NCBI RefSeq assembly: GCF_000384215.1
Contig: NZ_KB913032.1
Coordinates: forward strand, 583,021-647,020
Source: Amycolatopsis alba DSM 44262
GTDB taxonomy: Bacteria > Actinomycetota > Actinomycetes > Mycobacteriales > Pseudonocardiaceae
Direction of reading: 5' to 3'
Length of the DNA stretch: 64,000 bases
A program made the translations under genes and the position numbers. Below the pieces are notes generated by a model, which was given only the letters and a program-made list of their open reading frames with translations, was not told where the DNA came from and searched no databases. Positions within the stretch are counted from its first letter, which is position 1. Each line of letters starts with the position of its first letter. Positions 8,450 to 16,938 of the stretch are shown here, one piece after another.

Positions 8450-11076
8450 CAGGACACCTTCAGCTGCTTGACGGGAGGATCGACGATGTGGACACCGGCG
8501 GTGTCGACGAAACAGCGCACCCAGTAGGGCTTCCGCAACCGCGGCAGAGCGGTGATCAGATCGACGTCGTGATCCGGGGAGAGCGCCCGCTCGCCGCGGA
8601 TCAGCTCACGGCCGTCCGCCGGACGTCTCGGCATCACCGGGCCTTCCGCGGCGACGACGATCACCGTGCACCGCGGGATCGCCTGGTCCGCCCTCAGCAG
8701 CACCTTCACCGTCCCGCCGCCGACGAGGGGTTTCCGGGTCATGTCGACGGTGTAGCGCACCGTCGGCGGCCGGGCGGGCACGGTCAGTTCGACGTCCGCC
8801 GACGTGCACTCGCCGCCCTCGGCCAGCACCTTGGTCCGGACCTTCACCCGGACCTCGACCTGTCCGCACGGGATCCGGCAGCCGCCGCCGGTCTGGTACT
8901 GCTGCCGGGTCAGCAGCTGCTTCCCGGATTCCTGCCCGGCCTGCCAGCGGACCTCGGCGGTGCCGACCTGCTCCGGCCATTCCCAGGCGAGAAGAACGGC
9001 GTCGCCGAGCCGACGGCACTGCAGGCCGGACACGGGCAGTGCGAGGCCCAGTGCTTCGTCGTGCCCGCGGATCGCCCCGTTCGGCCCGACGGTGAAGGCG
9101 ACATAGTGGAAACGGCCGGTCGGGACGTCGGCGACGAGCGTTTGCCAGCCGTCGTTCTCGTCACGGGTGCCCAGCACCTCTTCGCCGTAGTCTCCGACGT
9201 CCGCCGGGGTGACGACTTCGCCGAACTGCCATCGGCAGGGCGTGGCGGCCCGGCGGATCACGACTTCGGTGTCCGCCTGTGCCTTCCAGGCGAGTTTCAC
9301 CCGAGGGCCTGTGCCGCCTTTGGCCGCCTGAAGAGTCAACGCGCGCACCGGAAGCGGGCGCCCGCCGACAGCCGTGCGGACCCGCACCGGCGCCGACGCG
9401 GCCTCGGTGCCGTCACCACGGCGGTAGCGGGCGATCAGCGTGTAGACCTGCTCGTTTCCCTCGGGCGCGGTCCGGTCCCGGAACTGGGTCCGGCCGCCGG
9501 TGGTGATCGTGACGCCGTCACCACGGACCACGTCCACCCCGACGGCTTCGGGGTGGACGATCCACCGGCCTTCGATCGCCCCGTCGGAGAACGACAACCG
9601 GACGTCGCCGACACCGGGGAGCACCTCGGCCGTCACCCCGGCCGGGCGGGACCAAGGACTTCCTTCCGCCGAAGCGAACACGGCGTATCCTACCGGTGTG
9701 CCCGCGGGGACCTTCCGATCGACCGCGACCGACTTCCCCGCCTCGACCATGATCACCACCCCGTCATCGGGGTCCGCTGGCACCCGCCCTTCCTTGCGGA
9801 CCAGCCGATAGCGGGTTCCCTCGCCATGGCTCGCGGCAGGACGCCACGAAAGGCGGAGCGTCACGCCGTCTTCACGGGCCACCACACCGAGAACCGGTTC
9901 CGGCGGGATACGACGCAGCTCCGCGCGCAGCTCCTCGTCGTCACCGGCCAGCGCGACAGCCTGGCGGAACCGGTTCGCCGCGTCCGCCTCGGCACCTTCA
10001 CGCAGGGCTTCCCGCGCTCCGGCCACCAGTTCCTGGACCTTGGCCTGCTGCCGGTCGACCAGCGCGGTGGCCGCCGCCGAGTCCTCCGCGCCGGCGATCG
10101 AGGAGAGCATCTGCTGGGCCGCGCGCAACATGCCCTGCTCCAGCAGGTCACGGATCGAACCGAGGTTTCCCGACGGCGCACGGCCCGATTCGTTGAGCAC
10201 GCTGAACAACGCGAGCCGCGCTTCGTCGGGATCCCAGCGCGTCTGCCGGAGCTGCTTGAGCAGGACGCTGGGCGGCGCGCCGTGCCCGTGCTGCTTCCGG
10301 ATCTCGTCGACCAGGTGGAAGAGCGCCAGCTTCCGCAGGTCGCCGTCCTTCGCGGCGGTGGCGAGGATCCCGAGCGCCTGACGCGCGCCCTGGTTGCCCG
10401 CCCGTTTGTTCTCCCGCTCGACCGCCCGGTTCACCACGGCGGCCGAGAGATCCACCGGCCTGTCCAGCAAGCGGAACGACGCGGCGTCGTCGTGGAGGAG
10501 CTCCACCACGCTGCTCTTCGCGGCGTCGATCAGGTGATCACGGAGATGCCGGTACGTGGTGTCGAGCAGCCCGCTCGCCTTCGGCAGTTCGACCGGAGTG
10601 CTCCGGCGCACGCCCGCCTTCGCCACCGCCTCCTCGACTTCGTCCGGCGACAGGGACGAGTAGGCCGCGCGCACGGTCGCGTCGAGCTGTCCCGGCGCGA
10701 TCAGCCCGAGCTCACCGAAGTGTTTTCGCAGCGTCGCGGCGAGATCGTCGACGCGCTCCTGGTTCGCCCCCTGCCTCGCCGCGGCGTACGCCTGCCACCA
10801 GGCGATCGCCGAGAACTTCGCGCCGTGCTCCTGCTGGAGCCGCTCGTCGGCCTTGAGGAAGGCGCGGTAGACCTTCTGCGCGAACCCGGCGCTGCTGAGC
10901 CCTTTGTTCCAGCGGGAGCGGACCTCACGCAGCCGTCGCTCCACCTCCTGGTCGGACATGGCGAGATCGATCGCGTACCGGGCGACGAGATCGTCCGGCA
11001 GCTCCCGCCCCGACCATCCGCGCAGCGGTTTGACGACGGCCTGTTCGTAGGCCTTCGCGTCGAAAGGCGTCGCCAT
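8449..11076 (-). CDS. Large helical plus Fn3-like protein of the Hsp70/GTPase cluster
   Basis: 875 aa. Residues 1 to about 400 are predicted helical, with many charged residues and a Q-rich coiled segment (LVDRQQAKVQELVAGAREAL). From about 400 to the end there are repeated beta-sandwich-like units with Fn3 flavour (WRPAASHGEGTRYRLVRKEG; AWKAQADTEVVIRR; LAWEWPEQVGTAEVRW). No catalytic motif, signal peptide or membrane helix is visible. It starts 1 nt after the Hsp70 stop and abuts the GTPase gene. Similar large proteins recur beside double-GTPase genes in actinobacteria. I infer a scaffold or target-binding subunit; function unknown. Confidence 0.7.
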   Translation of the reverse strand: MATPFDAKAYEQAVVKPLRGWSGRELPDDLVARYAIDLAMSDQEVERRLREVRSRWNKGLSSAGFAQKVYRAFLKADERLQQEHGAKFSAIAWWQAYAAARQGANQERVDDLAATLRKHFGELGLIAPGQLDATVRAAYSSLSPDEVEEAVAKAGVRRSTPVELPKASGLLDTTYRHLRDHLIDAAKSSVVELLHDDAASFRLLDRPVDLSAAVVNRAVERENKRAGNQGARQALGILATAAKDGDLRKLALFHLVDEIRKQHGHGAPPSVLLKQLRQTRWDPDEARLALFSVLNESGRAPSGNLGSIRDLLEQGMLRAAQQMLSSIAGAEDSAAATALVDRQQAKVQELVAGAREALREGAEADAANRFRQAVALAGDDEELRAELRRIPPEPVLGVVAREDGVTLRLSWRPAASHGEGTRYRLVRKEGRVPADPDDGVVIMVEAGKSVAVDRKVPAGTPVGYAVFASAEGSPWSRPAGVTAEVLPGVGDVRLSFSDGAIEGRWIVHPEAVGVDVVRGDGVTITTGGRTQFRDRTAPEGNEQVYTLIARYRRGDGTEAASAPVRVRTAVGGRPLPVRALTLQAAKGGTGPRVKLAWKAQADTEVVIRRAATPCRWQFGEVVTPADVGDYGEEVLGTRDENDGWQTLVADVPTGRFHYVAFTVGPNGAIRGHDEALGLALPVSGLQCRRLGDAVLLAWEWPEQVGTAEVRWQAGQESGKQLLTRQQYQTGGGCRIPCGQVEVRVKVRTKVLAEGGECTSADVELTVPARPPTVRYTVDMTRKPLVGGGTVKVLLRADQAIPRCTVIVVAAEGPVMPRRPADGRELIRGERALSPDHDVDLITALPRLRKPYWVRCFVDTAGVHIVDPPVKQLKVS

Positions 11077-11077
11077 G

Positions 11078-12751
11078 TCAGCTGGAAACCGTGAGAGCAG
11101 ACACCGTGCTGGTCGCTTCGCGGACCTCTTCCTCGGAAAGCACGCTCACCCTGACCTCGATACGCAGGGATTTCCCCGTGCTCGGTTCGGTGGCCTCCAC
11201 CTTGAGCAGGCCCTCCTCGTCGACCTGCATCTCGATCTCGAGAGGCGATGCCTTCGGCAGCGCCGGAAGTCCGGTGATCGCTCCCTTGCCCTCGTTGAGG
11301 AACTTGTTCTCCTCCATCTCGGGGCCGGGCCGCGCGCCGGACTGTTCGTAGAGCTCGATTTCGATTTCCCGCTGGCCTTCGGCGACCGTGCGCGCCGAAA
11401 GCGTCTGGGGCCCCGTCGGCAGCGCGTCGTTGGCGTGGACGAGGTGCTCGACGTAGAAGCGTTCGGGTTTGCGTTCCCAGTCCGGGTCACTGGTGTCCAG
11501 GAGCTTGACGCCGAACGCCTTCGGCAGCACGTTCCGGGTCTGCTTGTCCGCGAGGCTGGTCAACGTCCCCGCGGCGATACCGGTGCGGCTTTCGAGATCG
11601 CTCACCACATCGGCGGCCCGGTCTTCGCCGTCGGTGGCCGAACCCGCCTTCTCGCGTGCTTCTTCCTGTTCCTTGTGGACGACGCGGCCGAGCGCGTAGA
11701 GAGCCGCGCCCTTCGCCACCGCGAGATGCGGATCGTGCAGTTTCGCCTCCCAGCCGAACTCCGCGCGCAACCGCTCGGCGACCGCGGGCATGCTGGTGGA
11801 ACCGCCGACCAGGAGGATCTCGTCGACCTTCGCGCCAGGAGCCTTGTCCTGCAGGGTTTCCAGCGTGCGCCGCACGATGTCGATGCTCTTGTCGAGGAGA
11901 TCCTTCGTCATCTCCTCGAACTGCGCGCGGGTGACGTCGATCCTGGCGCTGGCGCCCGCGCCGCGCAGTGCCACCGGCCTGGAGTCCACTTTGGACAGCT
12001 GCTTCTTGGTGTTCTCCGCCAAAGTGGACAACGACTGCAGGAACTCCTCGTCCTCCTCCGGGTCGATTCCCGGCGGGACCTGTTCGGAAAAGGACGCCAG
12101 CAGGTGATCCCGCAGCCGCGCGTCCCAGTCGGCGCCGCCGAGCCGGTCGTCGCCGTCGGTGCAGACCACCTCGATCTCGTCGGACGAGACACGGATGACC
12201 GTCGTGTCGAACGTTCCGCCGCCGAGGTCGTAGACCAGCACGGTCTTGTCCTGCGCCCCTGTCGTCGCCTCGTAGTGCAGGGCGGCCGCGACCGGTTCGG
12301 GAACTATGCCGATCACGTCGAGACCGGCGATCTTGCCCGCGTTCTTGGTGGCGTCCCGTTCCAGCATGCCGAAGTACGCCGGGACCGTGATGACGACCTT
12401 GTCGACCCCGCCGCCGCTGTACCCGGCGCCGTCCTGGGCCAGTTGCTTGAGGATCAGCGCCGAGATCGTTTCCGGGGTGTGCGTCTTGCCGTCGAAGTCG
12501 AACACCGCCTTGGTGCCCATCTCGCGTTTGACGAGCGAGACGACGCGATCCGGCTGGGTGACCGCGGACTCCTTGGCGACGGAGCCGACGACCACGTTCG
12601 ACTCGTTCTCGAAATACACCACCGAGGGAATGGTTTCGAGGTTGTCCGTGTTGCGGCACACCGTCGTCCGGCCGCTCTCGTCGACATAGGCGATCGCCGA
12701 GTAGGTGGTTCCGAGGTCGATGCCGAAGACCCGGAGGCTCCCGTCAGACAT
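11078..12751 (-). CDS. Hsp70-family chaperone (paralogue 2), no C-terminal lid
   Basis: 557 aa from the ATG at 12751 inside the end of the GrpE-like gene (8-nt overlap). ATPase motifs are intact: FGIDLGTTYSAIAYVD at the N-terminus, YDLGGGTFDTTVIRV and LVGGSTSMPAV. A roughly 40-residue acidic, charged insertion (around HKEQEEAREKAG) separates the ATPase domain from the beta-sandwich substrate domain, and the chain stops where the DnaK helical lid would start. It is clearly related to the other Hsp70 of the operon but longer. With a GrpE-like factor directly upstream and no DnaJ gene nearby, it is probably a dedicated chaperone for this system. Confidence 0.9.
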   Translation of the reverse strand: MSDGSLRVFGIDLGTTYSAIAYVDESGRTTVCRNTDNLETIPSVVYFENESNVVVGSVAKESAVTQPDRVVSLVKREMGTKAVFDFDGKTHTPETISALILKQLAQDGAGYSGGGVDKVVITVPAYFGMLERDATKNAGKIAGLDVIGIVPEPVAAALHYEATTGAQDKTVLVYDLGGGTFDTTVIRVSSDEIEVVCTDGDDRLGGADWDARLRDHLLASFSEQVPPGIDPEEDEEFLQSLSTLAENTKKQLSKVDSRPVALRGAGASARIDVTRAQFEEMTKDLLDKSIDIVRRTLETLQDKAPGAKVDEILLVGGSTSMPAVAERLRAEFGWEAKLHDPHLAVAKGAALYALGRVVHKEQEEAREKAGSATDGEDRAADVVSDLESRTGIAAGTLTSLADKQTRNVLPKAFGVKLLDTSDPDWERKPERFYVEHLVHANDALPTGPQTLSARTVAEGQREIEIELYEQSGARPGPEMEENKFLNEGKGAITGLPALPKASPLEIEMQVDEEGLLKVEATEPSTGKSLRIEVRVSVLSEEEVREATSTVSALTVSS

Positions 12752-13403
12752 CCATGCTTCCTTCCAGTTCGTTCTCGTTCGCCTTGCCGGCTTCTTCCGC
12801 TCCGCCGACCTGATCCGCCGAGGGCTCCCAGCGTCGGACGTGCACCTTCGCCGCGGTGGCCACCCGGTCGTTCGCCAGATCGCGATAACCATCGGCGACG
12901 ACCTCGGCGATGGTCCCGTCCTCGCCGGCACTCGACGCCGCCACCACCTTCACCGCGCGATGTTCACGGGGAGAGAATTTGTCCCCGGTTTCCGGCCTGA
13001 ACGGTTCGGTACCGCACCGTTCCAAGGCCAGTTCCGTGGTCAGCGCGAAAGATTCCAGTAGCTGAGCAACCCGTTCGCCGCTCAACTCGGCGGGAAGAGT
13101 GCGCACTTGCCGCAGGAGGTCGGCTCGCAGATTCTGGAGATCGGTGATCACCGGGCGCAGCAGGATTCCCTGTTCCCCGGCGCGAAGCCGTTCGACCTCG
13201 GCGTGCAGCCGGTCGATGACCCGCTCGCGGGCGGCCGCCCTGGCGTGATGGGCTTCGATCTCCGTCCCCAGCCGGGAAACGACGTCGGCCAGCCGCGCCA
13301 GGTCCGCGGTTTCGTGTTCGGCGACGCCGGACGGGGCCTCCTCGGCATCGTCCGCCGCGCCCTCGGCGACTCCGTCGGTACCCGCGTCACTCACGCCGGC
13401 CAC
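12744..13403 (-). CDS. GrpE-like nucleotide-exchange factor
   Basis: 219 aa if the GTG at 13403 is used; a second GTG three codons in (13394) also has a purine-rich leader, so the start is uncertain. Acidic N-terminus, long coiled coil (about 35-115), then the GrpE head-domain signature GDKFSPREHRAVKVV followed by GTIAEVVADGYRD. GrpE proteins release ADP from Hsp70. It is the first gene of the nine-gene operon and overlaps the Hsp70 start by 8 nt. The housekeeping grpE normally sits beside dnaK-dnaJ; this one is a specialised paralogue. Confidence 0.85.
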   Translation of the reverse strand: MAGVSDAGTDGVAEGAADDAEEAPSGVAEHETADLARLADVVSRLGTEIEAHHARAAARERVIDRLHAEVERLRAGEQGILLRPVITDLQNLRADLLRQVRTLPAELSGERVAQLLESFALTTELALERCGTEPFRPETGDKFSPREHRAVKVVAASSAGEDGTIAEVVADGYRDLANDRVATAAKVHVRRWEPSADQVGGAEEAGKANENELEGSMDV

Positions 13404-13752
13404 CCCTTTCCCACCTCGCGATAAGACCGTTCAGCATTCCAAGTCGCTGACCGGGGCGACACGTTACCGCTCGGCGGAACACGGCCGGATTTCGCCTTAC
13501 CCACCACTGTCGCCATCACCGCGTTGACGTATCCCCGGCCGATAAGCCCCATTGACAACTAATCACCATTCCGCCGACCGGACTTTTGTGGTAACAGGTT
13601 ACCGTCGTTCCCGCCCCCGGAAGATCGTTTCCTGTCGTCCACCACAGTGGAAACAGAAAACCGCACACCAGGCGCCCCGAATGCGCGATGCTGGACGGTG
13701 TCCGCGATCTCGGGAGGGGGTCGCGGACCTCAGCCATCACGAGGAGTCCGTT
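13404..13752. promoter_or_regulatory. Divergent intergenic region between the Hsp70/GTPase operon and a LuxR-type gene
   Basis: 349 nt between divergent starts; it must hold promoters for both directions. The only structured element I see is a short inverted repeat GGTAAC-AG-GTTACC at 13590-13603. The DNA around 13540-13600 is noticeably less GC-rich than the flanking genes, as expected for a regulatory region. No convincing -10/-35 pair could be assigned. Confidence 0.4.
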
Positions 13753-14391
13753 GTGACCGCGACAAGATCGGCCTGCAGCACGCCCGACGGGCCGGTCCAC
13801 GCCGACGACCTGCGACGACTCGACGACGTCACCGAAATCGACGCGCTGTTCGATGAACTCCACCGCCAGGTGAAGTTCCGGGCACGTGTCGTTTCGCCGG
13901 GGGAATCCGATTTCGCCGCACCGGCGGGCTCCGCACGGATTCAGTACCAGACCCTGGTCCGACGACACGAGATGGCGACGTTCTCACAGCGGAACACCCA
14001 GCCAGGAGAATTCCGTGTCCGCGAACACCTTCCTTTTCGAATGGTTCACGTCGACGATCGAATCGCGGCGGTTTCCGTAGCCGGGCGGTCCACGGACTCC
14101 ACTTTTGTCATTCGATCACCGTTGCTGCTCGGGTTGCTCGCCGAGTGGTTCGACCTGCTCTGGTCGGCGCCGGGGACCACGGCCCCGGCAGGCACGCCTT
14201 CGGCCACGCTGACGTCGAACCAGCGCCAGGTCCTCGGCCTGCTCCAGGCGCATGGCGACGAGACGATCGCCCGGCTGCTCGGGATCAGCGCCACGACGGT
14301 CCGGCGCCACGTGAAAGCGATCTACGAGAAGTTCGGCGTCAACAACCGTTTCGCGGCCGGAGTCGCCGCGGCGAAACTCGGCTGGCTGTGA
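13753..14391 (+). CDS. LuxR-type (HTH) transcriptional regulator
   Basis: 212 aa from the GTG at 13753, preceded by GAGGAG at suitable spacing. The C-terminus (about 155-212) is a LuxR/GerE-like helix-turn-helix: TSNQRQVLGLLQAHGDETIARLL, then SATTVRRHVKAIYEKFGVNNR. The middle (QTLVRRHEMATFSQRN, then FRVREHLPFRMVHVDDRIAAV) resembles the effector half of single-domain regulators that recognise a ligand or phosphatidyl-like domain, without a receiver Asp. It is divergent from the Hsp70/GTPase operon and convergent with the XRE gene. It could control the divergent operon; this is inference from position. Confidence 0.75.
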   Translation: MTATRSACSTPDGPVHADDLRRLDDVTEIDALFDELHRQVKFRARVVSPGESDFAAPAGSARIQYQTLVRRHEMATFSQRNTQPGEFRVREHLPFRMVHVDDRIAAVSVAGRSTDSTFVIRSPLLLGLLAEWFDLLWSAPGTTAPAGTPSATLTSNQRQVLGLLQAHGDETIARLLGISATTVRRHVKAIYEKFGVNNRFAAGVAAAKLGWL

Positions 14392-14415
14392 AATCCCGTT
14401 GGCAGCGAACGCTTC

Positions 14416-15705
14416 TCACCTCGCGGGCGATATCCCCGGCACCCGCAGCACACTCACCAGCCGCTGCCGCACCTCCCTCGCCGCCGCGTGGTTCTGCCGC
14501 CGGGCCAGCACCTGGGTCAGCTGCCTGAGGTCATGACGGATCGTGGCCGAGTCGATCAAGCGAAGCTGATCCAGCACGGAAGCCATCAGCTCACAGGCCC
14601 TGTCGAGTTCTCCCGCCGTGCCATAGGCGAGGGCGGCACGGGTGACGTAGCGAGCACGGCTGCGGTGAGCGTCGGGCGCGAATCGCGTCACCCCCCTGTC
14701 GAGCACTTCGGCCGCTTCGGCGGGCAACCCGAGGTCGTAGAGACACCAGCCGCCCACCAGCGCACTGAGATCAGGGGTGTACGTGGTCCCCAGTTCGGGA
14801 GTACCGGCTTCCGACTCGGCGCCGCCGAGCAGCTCGGCGGACAGGTCCAGCGCGCGACGGCAGGCCGCGTGATCCCCGGCCAGCGCGTGCCCTTGGGCCT
14901 CCCGCTGCGCGGCCAGTCCGCGGATGCGCGCCGGGGTCCGCTCGTCGAGCTGCGCCTGACGGGCCAGCGAGATCGTGGTCAGCGCGTCCGCGGCGTGCAA
15001 CGCGACATCGGCCTGCCGGACCAGCGCGTAGGCGGAAAGGGAATGATCACCGCCGAGCACGCCCATCCGCACCGCGGTCTCGGTCCACCAGAGCGCCATG
15101 CGATCGTCGCCTGCCTCCTGGGTCATCCAACCGGCGAACTCGGCGTAGCGCGCCGCCAGCCGCCAGAGCACCGGCCGGTCCTCCGGCGAGGCGTTGCCCG
15201 CCAGCCCGCGCAACGTCTGGGTGTCGGCGATGACACCGGGGAGCACCACCGCGGGCCCGGACACCTGGGCGAGGTGACGCGCGGACTCGAACCGGCTCCA
15301 GAACACCCCGGCGAGCGTGGTCACGTCCCCGCCGTAGGTGGCCCGGTCACCGAACGTCATGCCGAACTCGGTCTCCTTCGGCACTTTTTCCCCGCCCGGC
15401 ACGAAGAAGCCGGACCCACCCGGCGTCACGCCCAAGGTCCAGCCGTCCCGCTCCACGGCGTCGAGCTCCCTCGCCGGCGCCCCGGCCGCGACACCGTCCC
15501 CCACCAGCCGGAGCAGCTCCCCCTCCGCGCCCACCGCCGCGTCACACAACCGCGCGAGCTGAACGGTCGGCGTCTTCTGCCCGGATTCGATCTTGCTCAG
15601 GTGGCCCTTGCTGTAGTGGACCCGAACGCCCAGCTCGGTGAGGGAGATCCCTTCCGCCTCCCTTCGCCTGCGGAGTTCAGCGCCAAAAGCGGGCTCCCGC
15701 TGCAT
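14416..15705 (-). CDS. XRE-family regulator with TPR-like C-terminal region
   Basis: 429 aa. N-terminal XRE helix-turn-helix (about residues 8-60): GAELRRRREAEGISLTELG followed by SKGHLSKIESGQKTP. The rest is an alpha-helical, Ala/Leu-rich repeat region of the kind found in actinobacterial HTH-TPR regulators, with recurring units such as RALDLSAELLGGA and ACELMASVLDQLR. Its ATG lies 3 nt after the stop of the RES-like/TIR gene, so both are surely on one transcript. Likely a repressor or sensor for that effector; actinobacteria also have stand-alone members with unrelated roles. Confidence 0.85.
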   Translation of the reverse strand: MQREPAFGAELRRRREAEGISLTELGVRVHYSKGHLSKIESGQKTPTVQLARLCDAAVGAEGELLRLVGDGVAAGAPARELDAVERDGWTLGVTPGGSGFFVPGGEKVPKETEFGMTFGDRATYGGDVTTLAGVFWSRFESARHLAQVSGPAVVLPGVIADTQTLRGLAGNASPEDRPVLWRLAARYAEFAGWMTQEAGDDRMALWWTETAVRMGVLGGDHSLSAYALVRQADVALHAADALTTISLARQAQLDERTPARIRGLAAQREAQGHALAGDHAACRRALDLSAELLGGAESEAGTPELGTTYTPDLSALVGGWCLYDLGLPAEAAEVLDRGVTRFAPDAHRSRARYVTRAALAYGTAGELDRACELMASVLDQLRLIDSATIRHDLRQLTQVLARRQNHAAAREVRQRLVSVLRVPGISPAR

Positions 15706-15708
15706 GAT

Positions 15709-16701
15709 TCACCCCCTCGTCGTATCCCGGTCGGCCTTCGCCTTGGCCAGGATCGGTACCTGCTCGAACAAATCGTCGACGAAGTTCGTGACATCCGCGT
15801 CCGTGCTGCGATGCCGCAGATGCATGAACTGCAGGTCGGCCAGCCGCCGGATGTCCTCCGGCAACTCCTCCCTGACCAAACCGTCCCGCACGCCCACGAT
15901 CACCGGCACCACACAAACACCGACACGGAATGCCTCGGCGATCTCCCGGCGGACCCAGTCACTGCTGTCGTCGACCAGTCTCCGACCGTCGGCGTCGTAG
16001 GTTTCTTCCCATCTCCTGCCGATGACGGCCAGCAGAACCCGTGCCGCACGAACGCTTTCGATCAGCTTGTCCGCGAAATCGTCGCCCGCGGTCAGGCTCC
16101 GATGATCCCGGAACACCGCGTCGTCACCGAGGCGGCCACGGAGCTCGTCGTCGAGGCGCAGGATCTCTTCCGTGCCGCCCGCGGTCCGGTAGTTGATGAA
16201 GACGATCGGTTTGGAGGCGCGGGTGCGCACGCGGATCCGGTACGGCGCCAGCAGTTCCGTCAGCCGCCGCACCCCGTCGGGCGTGTCCAAGCCGAACGAT
16301 TCGCCGGGCAGGCTCGTGAACGTCCCCGTCTTCACCCGTTCGCCGGACAGCCACAGCTCATGCTCCGGCCACGCCTGCGAAGACGGCCATCTCGCACCCT
16401 CCACGTCGTCGTGGACAAGGGAAAGGTCCCGCGCCGGGGACTCCGTCAAGGAGACGAGAAGCTCCCGTGTCGTCTTGACGGCGGACAGGACCTTGCCTTC
16501 CAAACCTCGCCCGGCCAGGACGCGGCGCCCCTCCGAGGTGAATTTCGGTTCCGGGAGCAGGCTTTCGATCACCGCGCAGCCTCGATCCGCCGAGAACACC
16601 GCGCCCTCGGCAGGCAGGTGCACCGCCGGGTCCTCGCGGTCGTGCACCCGCCACAAGACCGTGCCCGCGCGAACGACGTGGCGTGCCCTTGCCTGCCTCA
16701 A
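15709..16701 (-). CDS. TIR-domain protein with an N-terminal RES-like domain
   Basis: 330 aa from the TTG at 16701, which has AGGAAGG eight nt upstream; a GTG at 16710 is also possible. C-terminal TIR domain, about 165-320: PIVFINYR, LGDDAVFRDHRSL, ARVLLAVIGRRW and DSSDWVRREIAEAF. Glu253 in W-V-R-R-E is at the position of the catalytic Glu of TIR NADases. Residues about 10-160 match the window's own RES protein by eye: AGTVLWRVH versus AGTLLWHIH, and GARWPSSQAWPEHELW versus GFIWPPRDGPERRSVV. Here the first-motif Arg (LWRV) and a later Glu (AVIESLL) are present. Both fold types act on NAD+. It is followed by an XRE gene and preceded by a tiny membrane-protein gene. TIR is certain; the RES call is my inference. 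Confidence 0.8.
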   Translation of the reverse strand: MRQARARHVVRAGTVLWRVHDREDPAVHLPAEGAVFSADRGCAVIESLLPEPKFTSEGRRVLAGRGLEGKVLSAVKTTRELLVSLTESPARDLSLVHDDVEGARWPSSQAWPEHELWLSGERVKTGTFTSLPGESFGLDTPDGVRRLTELLAPYRIRVRTRASKPIVFINYRTAGGTEEILRLDDELRGRLGDDAVFRDHRSLTAGDDFADKLIESVRAARVLLAVIGRRWEETYDADGRRLVDDSSDWVRREIAEAFRVGVCVVPVIVGVRDGLVREELPEDIRRLADLQFMHLRHRSTDADVTNFVDDLFEQVPILAKAKADRDTTRG

Positions 16702-16720
16702 GATCAGCACCTTCCTCGAG

Positions 16721-16831
16721 TCAACTCGGCCCGCCCGGAATCCCTCCGGCGTAGACGCCCAGAACGAAACCGACAAGCAAACACGCTACAGCGATCCTGA
16801 CCGCGACAGCCAAGGTCAAAAACGAACGCAT
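16721..16831 (-). CDS. 36-residue membrane peptide upstream of the TIR gene
   Basis: ATG at 16831 with AGAGGGG about 7 nt upstream. Residues 4-28 form a single hydrophobic helix (TLAVAVRIAVACLLVGFVLG) with one Arg near the N-terminus and one in the helix, ending in a Gly/Pro-rich tail. The stop at 16721 is 10 nt before the next gene's GTG candidate and 19 nt before its TTG candidate. No family recognised. Position suggests it is co-transcribed with the TIR and XRE genes; it might anchor or modulate the TIR protein, or be a type I-like peptide. Confidence 0.5.
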   Translation of the reverse strand: MRSFLTLAVAVRIAVACLLVGFVLGVYAGGIPGGPS

Positions 16832-16851
16832 CGCCCGCACCCCTCTCGATA

Positions 16852-16887
16852 GCCCGTACCTGTCCTTCGACGATGACAGGTACGGGC
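16852..16887. promoter_or_regulatory. 13-bp inverted repeat ahead of the TIR operon
   Basis: Perfect arms GCCCGTACCTGTC (16852-16864) and GACAGGTACGGGC (16875-16887) around a 10-nt loop. It lies 20 nt upstream of the membrane-peptide start and about 50 nt beyond the Nudix stop, both on the minus strand. It could be an operator for the XRE protein or the Nudix terminator; it has no T-run. Confidence 0.45.
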
Positions 16888-16938
16888 GAGGCGCAGAACA
16901 GGCTTCCCCGCGACTACCGGGCGGGACAACGGGAAACG

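Noticed and set aside
8368..11094. 908-codon plus-strand open frame opposite the Fn3-like gene
   Set aside because: Antisense shadow of a high-GC gene; composition is Arg/Gly/Pro-rich, no domain, and the opposite strand has a coherent, operon-coupled protein.
13516..13968. 150-codon minus-strand open frame across the divergent promoter and LuxR start
   Set aside because: No family features; overlaps the LuxR gene and has no ribosome-binding site.
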